A DNA stretch of 64,000 bases from Bradyrhizobium sp. AZCC 1721 (lineage in GTDB: Bacteria; Pseudomonadota; Alphaproteobacteria; Rhizobiales; Xanthobacteraceae): contig NZ_JAZHSB010000001.1 in NCBI RefSeq assembly GCF_036924715.1, positions 2,595,001-2,659,000 of the forward strand, written 5' to 3'. The position numbers were made by a program, and so were the translations under genes. The notes under the pieces are model-generated. The model worked only from the letters and a program-made list of their open reading frames with translations, ran no database searches and had not been told where the DNA came from. Within the stretch, counting starts at the first letter, position 1. The number at the start of each line of letters is the position of its first letter. Positions 51,705 through 60,210 of this stretch are shown here, one piece after another.

Positions 51705-52895
51705 ATGGATCATCGGAGTGTACCGGACCCTGTTCACGGCGTTCCCCTCGACCGCAAGCCTCAGCTTGGAAACGATCTGCCAGGCTCGTGGTGGATGTCC
51801 GCGGATTCATGGCCACGCTTCCTGACCCACACGGGAGACAACAGCGCCGGCAATGGCGGCAAAGGTCATTTTGCCGGGAGCCTGATCCATAGCAGCTACG
51901 CTGGTTTCGAGCCACTCAACGTGGCATGGCCGGGCGTCCATGCGCCAGCCCTCGCCAATCAGACGAACATCGCCTATTTGGATCAGTCCGCAAGCCAGAT
52001 CGCGGGAGTTGGCGGTGATGGCGGCAATTGGAACGCCGCATCGGGTGGAAGCGTCGGCGCGCTCGGGCCTGCGGGCTCTGGCGTGATCGCCACCGGTGAC
52101 AACAGTGCCGGCAATGGTGGCGATGGCTACTTCTCCGGAGCAATGGTGCATGCTCCTGTCGCGGTCTATAACCCGATCAATATTGCGGTGGCGGGTGCCC
52201 ATGCGACGGCCGACGCTCATCAGACGAACAACGTGGTGTTCGATCAATCCGCGACCCAGATCGCGGGAGTTGGCGGCCATGGCGGCAACGGAAATACCGC
52301 ATCGGGTGGAAATGTCAGCGCGATTGGGTCTACCGGCTCCGACGCGCTCGGTACCGGCGACAACAACGCCGGCAATGGTGGCGACGGATACGCCTACGGG
52401 GGTATCGTTCACGCGACCTTTGCGTTCTACTATCCGATCAACATTGCCGTCGCGGGATATAATTCCACCGCCAATGCCGATCAGACAAACAATGTGGTGT
52501 TCGATCAATCCGCTTTTCAGATGGCCGGCGTGGGGGGTGATGGCGGGAACGGTAATCACGCGGTTGGCGGAACTGCAGATATCTTCTCTTCCATCTTCGA
52601 GTTAATTGGCTCTGATGTAATAGCGACCGGTAACAACAACGCCGGCAACGGCGGCAACGGCCACTTCTCGGGAAGCATGATCGACATCGACGTGGCGATC
52701 TACGCCCCGATCAACATTGCGGTCGCCGGCTACAATTCAACAGCCGAGGCTCATCAGAGCAACAATGTCGTGTTCGACCAGAGCGTGATCCAGATTGCCG
52801 GAATCGGTGGCGACGGCGGCCACGGCAATGCTGCGCTTGGCGGCGATTTCGCCATGCATCTGTTGTCGGACCTTCACCTGCTGGATCATGCCTAG
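51705..52895 (+). CDS. Four-repeat Gly/Asn-rich protein, likely exported by the adjacent type I system
   Basis: The 396-residue protein has a 42-residue N-terminal part and four repeats of about 86-91 residues (starting near 43, 130, 217 and 308). Each opens with GDNSAGNGGDGYFSG-like sequence, continues with an NPINIAVAG segment, then NNVVFDQSATQIAGVGGHGG and a Gly/Ala linker. No Sec signal peptide and no RTX nonapeptide. It ends LLSDLHLLDHA, a short amphipathic tail as in type I substrates. A one-unit relative and the exporter genes follow. The start at 51705 is uncertain; 51795 is possible. I recognise no named family. A surface or matrix protein built from beta-rich repeats is my inference. 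Confidence 0.8.
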   Translation: MDHRSVPDPVHGVPLDRKPQLGNDLPGSWWMSADSWPRFLTHTGDNSAGNGGKGHFAGSLIHSSYAGFEPLNVAWPGVHAPALANQTNIAYLDQSASQIAGVGGDGGNWNAASGGSVGALGPAGSGVIATGDNSAGNGGDGYFSGAMVHAPVAVYNPINIAVAGAHATADAHQTNNVVFDQSATQIAGVGGHGGNGNTASGGNVSAIGSTGSDALGTGDNNAGNGGDGYAYGGIVHATFAFYYPINIAVAGYNSTANADQTNNVVFDQSAFQMAGVGGDGGNGNHAVGGTADIFSSIFELIGSDVIATGNNNAGNGGNGHFSGSMIDIDVAIYAPINIAVAGYNSTAEAHQSNNVVFDQSVIQIAGIGGDGGHGNAALGGDFAMHLLSDLHLLDHA

Positions 52896-52904
52896 AGCCT
52901 GTTC

Positions 52905-52925
52905 CGTTTCGATAGAATCGAAACG
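52905..52925. terminator. Hairpin after the repeat-protein gene
   Basis: GTTTCGAT (52906-52913) pairs with ATCGAAAC (52917-52924) around AGA. It is 10 nt downstream of the stop codon and belongs to a rhizobial intergenic palindrome (CTAGAGC...). No strong T tract follows. Confidence 0.5.
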
Positions 52926-53167
52926 CGATTCCAGGTTTTGATTTGACGCGTCTTCCTGGCGCGAACCTCTTCGCTTCACTCGAAAACGCTCGAGCAGCAC
53001 TGGAGCTGCGCAGATCTCCGCGGCGCGACGCTAGCATTTCGGGCGTACACCGTTGCCACTGGGTGGCATCAGCTTTGGCGGCTAGACCGCGCCAGTCTCC
53101 AAATCCAAGATCGTTGCTGTCCACATTGGGACGCACAGTGCGCAAACCAAGTCAGGGAGTCTCACAC

Positions 53168-53689
53168 ATGGCAAAGGCATCATTTCCTTCCGACACGATC
53201 GTGTTCAAGGCGTCGACCGGCGGCAACAGCGCAGGGAACGGTGGAGACGGTTACAACGAGGGTAACATCATCAGCAACCCGAGTATCCACTTCAACCCGA
53301 CCAACAAGGCCGAAGGCGCCGACGTCCACGTCAAGAACGGCGATGACGTTTATCAGAAGGCATACTGGGACGCCGAGGGCGCGAATGCGAAGGCGGAGAA
53401 GCATTCCAAGGCAGAGGGCGGCAAGGCCGTCTCGAATGGCGACCAGGAATCGGAGAGCGGCCATAACAAGTCCGACGTGGATGCCAACACGAAGGCCTAT
53501 CAGGAAAACTGGCTCGCTGCGGACCAGAGCCAGACCGTGATGGCCGGTGTCGGCGGCGACGGCGGAGACGAAAACAAGGCGGAAGGTGGAGATATCTACT
53601 TCAAGGCCAGCATCGAATCCGCGAACCTGAACGACGTGCTTAACGATTCCAAGTACTTCCATATCGACGATTCAGGCATGTTTAGCTGA
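53168..53689 (+). CDS. One-unit relative of the repeat protein with a charged insert
   Basis: The 173-residue protein starts MAKASFPSDTIVFKASTGGN. It carries the same unit as the four-repeat protein, but split: GGNSAGNGGDGYNEGNIIS near the N-terminus and ADQSQTVMAGVGGDGGDENK near residue 120, separated by a Lys/Glu/Asn-rich insert (ANAKAEKHSKAEGGKAVSNG). Its end, NDVLNDSKYFHIDDSGMFS, is acidic/hydrophobic as in type I export signals. No signal peptide. GGGAG lies upstream of ATG. The exporter gene starts 113 nt downstream, so it is a second likely substrate. Confidence 0.78.
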   Translation: MAKASFPSDTIVFKASTGGNSAGNGGDGYNEGNIISNPSIHFNPTNKAEGADVHVKNGDDVYQKAYWDAEGANAKAEKHSKAEGGKAVSNGDQESESGHNKSDVDANTKAYQENWLAADQSQTVMAGVGGDGGDENKAEGGDIYFKASIESANLNDVLNDSKYFHIDDSGMFS

Positions 53690-53711
53690 TCCATGCCTGT
53701 GTGGGGTGAGG

Positions 53712-53732
53712 CCGGCGGCGCAATGCCGCCGG
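53712..53732 (+). terminator. GC-rich hairpin after the one-unit protein gene
   Basis: CCGGCGGC pairs with GCCGCCGG around GCAAT, starting 22 nt after the stop, followed by TTCTCAATT. It may attenuate read-through into the exporter genes and set their level lower than the substrates. Confidence 0.5.
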
Positions 53733-53801
53733 TTCTCAATTCGTCGCGGAGTCGACGAGGAGTGAGCGGAAGGTTCGGACTTCAGATCTGGCGGGACCGC
53801 A

Positions 53802-55535
53802 ATGCTGATGCCACCGCTCCAACTGCAGACAATGTCGTCGCCGCGGACGCCGTTGAAGTCGGCGTTGCGGGCCTGCGCGGGGTCGTTCGGACTCGTTTTC
53901 GCGTATAGCTGCAGCTACAATCTCCTTCTTCTCGCGCCTTCCATCTACCTGCTTCAGATCTATGATCGCGTGCTGTCGAGCCGCAGCGGCGATACGCTTC
54001 TGATGCTGACGCTCATCGTCGCGTTTACCGTCGTGGTCGGCGGAGTGCTGGATGCGCTGCGCCGCGCCGCATTGGGCCGGATGGGTGAGTGGCTTGAAGA
54101 AGAACTCCATCCGGCAGCGCTCTCCGCCTGCCTCAAATGCGCCCATGTCGATCGAGCGCGGGCATCGGAAGCCTATCGCGACCTTGCGGTCCTGCGTCAG
54201 TTCGCCCAGTCCGGAGCCTGCTCTACGTTGTTTGACGCGCTCTGGACGCCGCTCTTCCTCGGGGTTCTCTTCCTCGTGCATCCCTTGCTCGGGGTGATAG
54301 GTGTGCTCAGCGTGCTCTTCCTGCTTGGGCTCGGGCTTGCCGAAGACCGGTTCACGGAAGCACCGCGGGCGCGGTCGGCTGCCGCGGCGACGAGGAGCCA
54401 GGGATGGTTCGGCATGGCCGTCGGAAACCTCCACGTGATCAGGGCTATGGGAATGCTCGACGGTACCACGCGCCTGATCCGCCAGACTGCGCAGGATGCG
54501 AGGAGCGAGCAAGAGGTGGTCCAGCGCCGCCATGAAACCATCATGCTGATTTCCAAACCCGCGCGAGCGCTGGCGCAGGTCCTGATCATGGGTACTGCCG
54601 CCTGGCTCGTCCTGGAACAAAGCCGAAGTCCCGGCATCATCTTTGCCACGACGCTTTTGTTCGGACGCGCGCTCGCGCCCGTTGAAGGGGCGGTTGCAGG
54701 CTGGAAGGCATTCGCGATGGCCTTGGCCGCCTACCGCCGGCTCAACGACGTCATGTCCGCTGTCACCACGGTTGCGAACGTCAGAGACCTGCCGGAGAGG
54801 CCGAAGGGCAATCTCATTGTCAACAATGTTGGCGTCGCCGTCTCAGGATCGGACTGTTGGATGCTGAAGGACGTCTCATTCAGTCTCGCACCCGGTGAAT
54901 GCCTGGGCATCATTGGTCCATCTGGCTCCGGCAAATCCACGCTCGGCAGGATCATCACCGGAATCTCCGCGCCGACGGCAGGTTCGGTCCTGCTCGACGG
55001 CATCGATATTCTAGCCCTGCACGATTCGCGCGGCGGCGGGCGCCTCGGATATCTGCCGCAGGATATCGATCTGGTCGGAGAAACAGTAAAGGACATCATT
55101 GCACGGCTGGACGACGCCGATCTGCAGAAGATCATCGAAGCAGCGAAGCTGGCCGGCCTTCATGAGACGATCATTCGTCTCCCGCAGGCATACGATACGG
55201 TCGTCAATGGCGCAGCGGCCAATCTCCCACGTGGATTTCGCCAGCGCCTCGGCCTTGCACGGGCGTTTTTTGGCGACCCGCACCTCGTGGTCCTCGACGA
55301 GCCGAACTCCAGCCTGGACAGTCTGGGCGAGCGCATGCTCTTCGACGCCATCGAACGGATGAAGGCGGCCAATACGACTGTGATCATCATCACCCACCGG
55401 ATAGGGATCCTCGGCGCAACGAACAAGCTTGCCATCATGCAGGGCGGCGCGATCAGCGCATTCGGTGAGAGCAGGGAAATTTTCGAAAGGTGTTTGGCAA
55501 GACCTCAAGTTACTTTGCGTGACCCTGTCTCATGA
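53802..55535 (+). CDS. Type I secretion ABC transporter (PrtD-like)
   Basis: The 577-residue protein has the PrtD/HasD arrangement: six-helix membrane domain (SYNLLLLAPSIYLLQIYDRV and onward), then an ATPase with Walker A IIGPSGSGKST, Q loop LGYLPQDIDL, Walker B HLVVLDEPNSSLD and H loop ITHR. The ABC signature normally read L-S-G-G-Q is here LPRGFRQRLGLARA, an unusual degeneration. No N-terminal C39 peptidase domain, so substrates are not processed. It exports proteins with C-terminal signals together with an HlyD-type adaptor (next gene, ATGA overlap) and a TolC-type channel encoded elsewhere. ATG 53808 or 53832 are alternative starts. Confidence 0.92.
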   Translation: MLMPPLQLQTMSSPRTPLKSALRACAGSFGLVFAYSCSYNLLLLAPSIYLLQIYDRVLSSRSGDTLLMLTLIVAFTVVVGGVLDALRRAALGRMGEWLEEELHPAALSACLKCAHVDRARASEAYRDLAVLRQFAQSGACSTLFDALWTPLFLGVLFLVHPLLGVIGVLSVLFLLGLGLAEDRFTEAPRARSAAAATRSQGWFGMAVGNLHVIRAMGMLDGTTRLIRQTAQDARSEQEVVQRRHETIMLISKPARALAQVLIMGTAAWLVLEQSRSPGIIFATTLLFGRALAPVEGAVAGWKAFAMALAAYRRLNDVMSAVTTVANVRDLPERPKGNLIVNNVGVAVSGSDCWMLKDVSFSLAPGECLGIIGPSGSGKSTLGRIITGISAPTAGSVLLDGIDILALHDSRGGGRLGYLPQDIDLVGETVKDIIARLDDADLQKIIEAAKLAGLHETIIRLPQAYDTVVNGAAANLPRGFRQRLGLARAFFGDPHLVVLDEPNSSLDSLGERMLFDAIERMKAANTTVIIITHRIGILGATNKLAIMQGGAISAFGESREIFERCLARPQVTLRDPVS

Positions 55536-57025
55536 AGAGTTCATTCACTCACGTCGATGTTCGGGAGATTCCACGCTGGCTGAGATCGGCGGCGCTGGCG
55601 CTGCGCGGCCGGCTGCGCGGTGTCACCTGGATCAGCATCAAACGTCTTCACCGTCTCTGGGGTCGCCCAAAAATTGCATTCGCTCACGTTGAGATCTGGG
55701 AGGTCCCTCGGTGGCTGAGATCGGCGCCGCCGGCGCTTCGCGACCGACTTCGCGGCGTCACCTGGACCGGAAATCTGCTGGTTTGCGGCTTCGTCATCGG
55801 TCTCGGTACCTGGTCGACCTATGCACCCCTCGAGAGCGCCGCGATTGCTGTCGGCACCGTCGAATCCGAATCGAGCCGCAAGACGATTCAGCATCTTGAG
55901 GGCGGCATCATCAGAGAAATTCTGGTCGCGGACGGTGACGTTGTCCGTGCTGGACAAACGCTGATCTCGTTGGAGGACACCAAGGCCCGTGCCGAAGTCC
56001 AGAGCCTGCAAGGCCAGTTGTGGGAGGCGACGGCGCGAGAGGCACGGCTGCAGGCGGAACAGCGCGGAGACGAGCGGGTATCATTTCCGGGCAGGTTGGA
56101 GATGGCGCAGATGGCGAGTCCTTCAGTCGCGGATGTCCTTGCGGGTCAGCAAGCCATCTTCGAAACGCGCCGGCAGGTCTTTCAATCGCAAGCGGCCGTA
56201 AATCGGGAGAAGCGGTCGCAGGTGGAAAAGGAGATCGAGGGCCTCAGGGCGCAGGAAAGCGCGGCCGCAAGGCGCATCGACATCGTCCGCGAGGAAGCGG
56301 CAACGGTGGCCACGCTCGTCAGCAAGGGGCTTGAGCGGCGACCGCGGCTTCTGAACCTCGAGCGAGAGATAGCTGACATCGAAGGACGGCGGGGAGAGAT
56401 TGTCGCGCAGATATCGCGCGCGGGGCAGGCCATCAACGAATCCGAGGCTGTTCTCCTCAAACTGGAGCACGACCGTCAAAACGAGATCGCGCAGTCGCTG
56501 CGCGAGGTACAGAACCAGATCTTTCAGATATGGGAACGACTGCGGGCGGCCGACGACCAACTCTCGCGAACGATGGTCAAGGCGCCCGAGGACGGCGTGG
56601 TAACCGACCTGAAGATCCATACGCCAGGCGGCGTTATCGGCGCCGGGGCACCTCTCATGGATCTGGTTCCCCGGCAGGATCGGCTCATCGTGATTGCGCG
56701 CGTCAGGCCCGAAGACATCGATGTGGTCCGTCTCGGACTGAGCGCCGAAGTGAATCTCCTGCCCTATAATCAGCGCCGCGTACCACGGCTCCATGGGACT
56801 GTGACGCACGTTTCTGCCGATCGTCTAGTCGATAAGCGCACTGACCAGCCGTACTACGCGGCGAAGATTCGAGTTCAGGATCTGGTCGGCGCCGGGATCG
56901 ATAGTGTCCAGATTATTCCGGGAATGCCGGCCCAGGTATTCATCAAGACGGGTCATGGCACCGTGGCGCTCTACGCTCTCAGGCCTCTGCTCGACAGCTT
57001 CCACGGCGCGTTCCGGGAGGACTAA
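55532..57025 (+). CDS. HlyD/PrtE-type adaptor with duplicated N-terminal segment
   Basis: The 497-residue adaptor has a cytoplasmic N-terminus, one membrane helix (GNLLVCGFVIGLGTWSTYAP, about residues 80-98), a lipoyl/barrel-sandwich domain (GGIIREILVADGDVVRAGQT), a long coiled coil and a C-terminal beta domain (GTVTHVSADRLVDKRTDQPY). The N-terminus is unusually long and contains two copies of one segment: residues 7-33 (HVDVREIPRWLRSA...RGVTW) and 52-78 (HVEIWEVPRWLRSA...RGVTW), 45 residues apart. The segment is amphipathic and Arg/Trp-rich. Adaptors of this family recognise substrates and bridge to TolC. ATG overlaps the exporter stop. Confidence 0.92.
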   Translation: MKSSFTHVDVREIPRWLRSAALALRGRLRGVTWISIKRLHRLWGRPKIAFAHVEIWEVPRWLRSAPPALRDRLRGVTWTGNLLVCGFVIGLGTWSTYAPLESAAIAVGTVESESSRKTIQHLEGGIIREILVADGDVVRAGQTLISLEDTKARAEVQSLQGQLWEATAREARLQAEQRGDERVSFPGRLEMAQMASPSVADVLAGQQAIFETRRQVFQSQAAVNREKRSQVEKEIEGLRAQESAAARRIDIVREEAATVATLVSKGLERRPRLLNLEREIADIEGRRGEIVAQISRAGQAINESEAVLLKLEHDRQNEIAQSLREVQNQIFQIWERLRAADDQLSRTMVKAPEDGVVTDLKIHTPGGVIGAGAPLMDLVPRQDRLIVIARVRPEDIDVVRLGLSAEVNLLPYNQRRVPRLHGTVTHVSADRLVDKRTDQPYYAAKIRVQDLVGAGIDSVQIIPGMPAQVFIKTGHGTVALYALRPLLDSFHGAFRED

Positions 57026-57087
57026 TCTACGGCCAGAACTGCGAGCTCGGGCATCTCTCAAGATGATCGCACGCGTGAGGGGTAGAG

Positions 57088-57215
57088 CGTGATGACTTTT
57101 CTTCGAATCGTCATCTCGCTCTAGCTCTTTGATTTGAGCAGGATCTCCGCGCAAACGCGTTCGCGTTTGTCGCGACGGAAAACCGGTTCCCACTTTTCCG
57201 GATCATGCTCTAGGC
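57088..57215. repeat. Rhizobial REP-like palindromic element
   Basis: The block contains GAACCGGTTTTCC-type and AGAGCATGATCCGG-type palindromic sequence on the minus strand (plus strand: GGAAAACCGGTTCCCACTTT and CCGGATCATGCTCTAGG) and a CGCGCAAACGCGTTCGCG stem. This family is abundant between genes in Bradyrhizobium and relatives. It separates the convergent adaptor and regulator genes. Confidence 0.7.
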
Positions 57216-57965
57216 ATGACCGTTGGCTCTCCGGCTCCAGCGAACGACCGCCTCGGTGCGGTTATGCGCGGAGCATTTTCGCATGATACGTTGAATATGC
57301 ATTTTTACGGTGTTTTCCGATAGGTTGAGCCTGACGGCAATCAACTTGTTCGGAAGGCCAAGCTGCAGCGCCTCGAGCACATGTTGTTCGCGCGGCGTAA
57401 GGTCGACCATTGCCTTCTCCGGCACAATCCTGGTGTTGCCGTTATCCTCGTTAGTTCCGAACAGCTCGGACGTATCCGGGCATCCCGATATCGTCTTGTG
57501 GCTTGTCCCTCCATTTTGCCCAACGATCGGTAACGGTCGGTAGACCCCACCGGCAAGGACCAGGCGTAATCCGGCAATCGCGAGTTCGACCGGGATCGAT
57601 GTCGGAAAGAAACCGCGCACTCCGCGTTGCATCGCGGCCGAAGCCGTCGCATCGTCGTCGCGGTTCGACAACACGGCAACCGACGCTTTCGGGCAGGTTT
57701 CTGCGAGGAAGGCGAGGCTCTCCTCGATCGAAGGATCAGTGATCTGCTTGTGCCCGATATTCAGTGCAATCAAGCGGATGTCTCTGCCGGATAGCCAGTT
57801 CAGGTCACTAGTCGTTGCCATCTCGACGATCTCGAATCCAGTGAGTTCTCTCTTGAGGATATTGAGGATGCACGTACGCGCCAGGACATGTTGCTCGATG
57901 ATCACGAGCACCGGCGAATTTTGTGATACCAAGGCCAGTTCCGCGGGATTAGAAAAATCGTCCAT
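57210..57965 (-). CDS. LuxR-type regulator with degenerate receiver
   Basis: The 251-residue protein has a receiver-like N-domain (residues 18-135) and a NarL/LuxR helix-turn-helix at 189-240 (LTPREQHVLEALQLGLPNKL, NLSENTVKMHIQRIMRKCSA). The phospho-acceptor position is Asn69 (LIALNIGHKQ instead of V-L-D), and the acidic pair near the N-terminus is reduced to Glu24 (VLVIIEQHV). It therefore should not be phosphorylated in the normal way and may act constitutively or by ligand/partner binding. It is convergent with the type I export genes and probably controls this locus; dyad 51550-51565 is a candidate site. Similar degenerate regulators control biofilm matrix genes (CsgD). Confidence 0.88.
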   Translation of the reverse strand: MDDFSNPAELALVSQNSPVLVIIEQHVLARTCILNILKRELTGFEIVEMATTSDLNWLSGRDIRLIALNIGHKQITDPSIEESLAFLAETCPKASVAVLSNRDDDATASAAMQRGVRGFFPTSIPVELAIAGLRLVLAGGVYRPLPIVGQNGGTSHKTISGCPDTSELFGTNEDNGNTRIVPEKAMVDLTPREQHVLEALQLGLPNKLIAVRLNLSENTVKMHIQRIMRKCSAHNRTEAVVRWSRRANGHA

Positions 57966-58123
57966 GATGTCCCCGAATTCAGAAATTAGCTGTCACTCCA
58001 CACGTTTTGATTTCCATTTCCATGGAGCAAATGTGCCCCACCACACTCTTTCGCTCGCAAGAGATCGTCAGAGGACCTTCTGGTCCGTCGCAATAGATCT
58101 CTTGGCAGCGGTTCCGTCGTAGG

Positions 58124-58732
58124 CTAGCTGCTGCAAATATTGCGGTACGCGCTCGCCGCAGCCGACTTGGCGGGGCCATCGACCACGTATGCTTCATCTT
58201 CCGTTACGAGATATAGAAACGGCCTGTCTCCGGTATCTTCGCCCGACGCCGTTTTTCCTTTGACACGGCCGCAAATGGTGTCGACGGACTGCCCGAGCGT
58301 ATTTTTGCGGATGGCCCGTTTCATCTCACCGAACTCGGCGGACGCCGGCTCCTCCAACTTCGCAGCAATCGTGGTCTTCGCCTTGATAATGACCGGATCG
58401 GACGTCTGAGCGGGCCGACCAGATGTCGGAGCTTCGACTTTCGCTTCGATCGTGGCGGGCTTCGCCTTTTTCTCAGCGGGTTGAGGCCTGTCGCGGACGT
58501 CGGCAACCGACGGCTTTTCCGTCTTCGTCGCGATCGTGGACTTGGCTTTTGTTGTCGCGGAATGGGTCTTGGATGACGCTGGCGCCGGTTCAATCGGCCG
58601 GCCGGCGGCCATCCCGTTGAGACAGCCGGACCCACTCGCGTCCGTGCACGCTTCCATGCTTGCTTGCGGCGGTAAAAGGCAGCTACAGCCAACCAGGGTC
58701 GCAGCCAGAACACCAATGAGAAGCGTTCTCAT
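58124..58732 (-). CDS. Putative lipoprotein with low-complexity spacer
   Basis: The 202-residue precursor starts MRTLLIGVLAATLVGCSCLL with lipobox L-V-G-C, so Cys16 should be lipidated. A Pro/Ala/Lys/Thr-rich spacer (residues about 45-135) precedes a small folded end containing MKRAIRKNTLGQSVDTICGR, RPFLYLVTEDEAYVV and a last Cys. The domain is not recognised. Its place beside the type I locus suggests an envelope role for export or anchoring, which is inferred. It is read leftward toward the LuxR-type gene, about 160 nt apart. Confidence 0.7.
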   Translation of the reverse strand: MRTLLIGVLAATLVGCSCLLPPQASMEACTDASGSGCLNGMAAGRPIEPAPASSKTHSATTKAKSTIATKTEKPSVADVRDRPQPAEKKAKPATIEAKVEAPTSGRPAQTSDPVIIKAKTTIAAKLEEPASAEFGEMKRAIRKNTLGQSVDTICGRVKGKTASGEDTGDRPFLYLVTEDEAYVVDGPAKSAAASAYRNICSS

Positions 58733-59018
58733 GCTAATCCCTCAAAAAAGGGCCTGAGGTCCGCTCGCAATTCTTGCGGCGATCTAAAATGTTGCGCTGG
58801 TTGTCTATCATTTGCGCAAAAGTCTTAACTGTTGCTAAACGCCCATCCCGCGCCGCGGCGCTGGGCCCGTGCGCAATGCGGGGGGGTGGGCTCGAATTGG
58901 CCTGTCGGCGGCCAATGATCGAACGCGTTTTTGAGCGAAGCAGGGACCGTTCGCGTAAAGAAACGCGTTGAAACAAGAGACTAGAGCCAGTTTTAGCTCA
59001 ATCAGAACCGATCGGGCT
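58733..59018. other. Intergenic region
   Basis: Spacer between the lipoprotein gene start and the 3' end of the ketopantoate-reductase-like gene. No gene or clear hairpin seen. Confidence 0.3.
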
Positions 59019-60107
59019 CTACGTCACTGAGATTGGAGCACCTCGCGGCGCGTCGGATGCTTCCGCCACGACGCTCTCATTCAGTTTCTGATTGACGATC
59101 TGGACCGTACGGTCGATTTCGGCATTGGGTACGCCAAGCTGATGCGAAATCAGCTTCACCAGCAGGTCGACGCGCTCGATGGAAGGTGCGCCACCAGCGA
59201 CCGCCCGGGCCGCCGACGAGGGCTTGAGAAGGCTTTCCGCGGCTTTGGCGTACTTCTCGAAAGGGACCTGATCGGTGGGATCGGCGCCCAGACGCTGGGC
59301 GATGGCATCGACATGGTCGTAGATCGACTGCGAGAGATTGATATCGCCGTGCACCGCGTCGCGGATCGATTGCGGCTCCTGCGGCGTGATGCAGCGGTAA
59401 TTCCCCGTCAACAGCATCGACCATTTGGCCAGAGGGACGAACATCGAATCGAACACTTTGAGCTTCACCGGAACGTCCTGGCCATCCACCTTCACCGCAT
59501 CGACGTCGGCCTCCAGCTCCCGAAGCAGCAAGTTATGTTTCTCATCCGCAAATGACGCTGCCTTGAAGTTTGTCGGCAGGCCGACGTGAAGAACATTCGC
59601 CGCCTCTTCCGGTGGACGGAAGGCCTGCGGATCAGGGGAGCAGAGCGACACCAGATCCGGCTCGAACCGTTCCCATACCGCGGCGTTGGTATAGGCCTCC
59701 TCCAGCTCCATTTTCGCAAGCGCCGGGATCCGTTTGAGATAGGGCAAGGGCGGCATGTTCATGATCGAAAGGCAAGGCAGCTTCGCCTCGGCGATTTTGA
59801 TCATCAGAGCCCGGATCGCATGGTTGGTGTATTGCGGCTCCTGCATGGCAAGACCGACCAGATCATAACGGGAAGGATCGACGTCGGCGGGCTCGACCGC
59901 GTCCAGGATCCCGGGCAGGTCGCGCGAGAAGATCGGCCGGTGCGCCGCCTCGTCGCGCAGCTTGATGCGAACTTCGGTGCCGTCGCGGTTGATGAGCTCG
60001 GCCGTCTTCTTCCGGCACACCAGGGTCACGTTGTGACCCGCCATCAAAAGCTTTGTCGCCAGCAATGAGCCATACGAGGCTCCAAGGATCAGAATGTTGC
60101 GCGCCAT
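59019..60107 (-). CDS. Ketopantoate reductase (PanE/ApbA)-like dehydrogenase
   Basis: The 362-residue protein starts MARNILILGASYGSLLATKL with a Rossmann motif (G-A-S-Y-G-S in place of G-x-G-x-x-G), then DLVGLAMQEPQYTNHAIRAL and a C-terminal helical domain (KWSMLLTGNYRCITP) as in ApbA. The active-site Lys/Glu pattern of true ketopantoate reductase is not evident, so I call it only a family member. GGGAGGG lies just before ATG. It is near the oxalate/formate-type carrier, a context I recall for this gene in Bradyrhizobium. Confidence 0.75.
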   Translation of the reverse strand: MARNILILGASYGSLLATKLLMAGHNVTLVCRKKTAELINRDGTEVRIKLRDEAAHRPIFSRDLPGILDAVEPADVDPSRYDLVGLAMQEPQYTNHAIRALMIKIAEAKLPCLSIMNMPPLPYLKRIPALAKMELEEAYTNAAVWERFEPDLVSLCSPDPQAFRPPEEAANVLHVGLPTNFKAASFADEKHNLLLRELEADVDAVKVDGQDVPVKLKVFDSMFVPLAKWSMLLTGNYRCITPQEPQSIRDAVHGDINLSQSIYDHVDAIAQRLGADPTDQVPFEKYAKAAESLLKPSSAARAVAGGAPSIERVDLLVKLISHQLGVPNAEIDRTVQIVNQKLNESVVAEASDAPRGAPISVT

Positions 60108-60210
60108 GCGCCCTCCCACAGATAATGCTTTCCGGCGCGCCACTACTCCGGCGCAAATTTGCGAGCGCCTGCTTTGCGACAGGAGTTAAGCCGAATTGTT
60201 CGGTGCGATA

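Noticed and set aside
51807..52559. Minus-strand frame opposite the repeat protein
   Set aside because: It inherits the DNA repeats of the plus strand; no independent evidence for coding.
51705..52895. RTX or PE-PGRS-type classification of the repeat protein
   Set aside because: No G-G-x-G-x-D-x-U-x calcium nonapeptides and no PE domain; only general Gly richness is shared.
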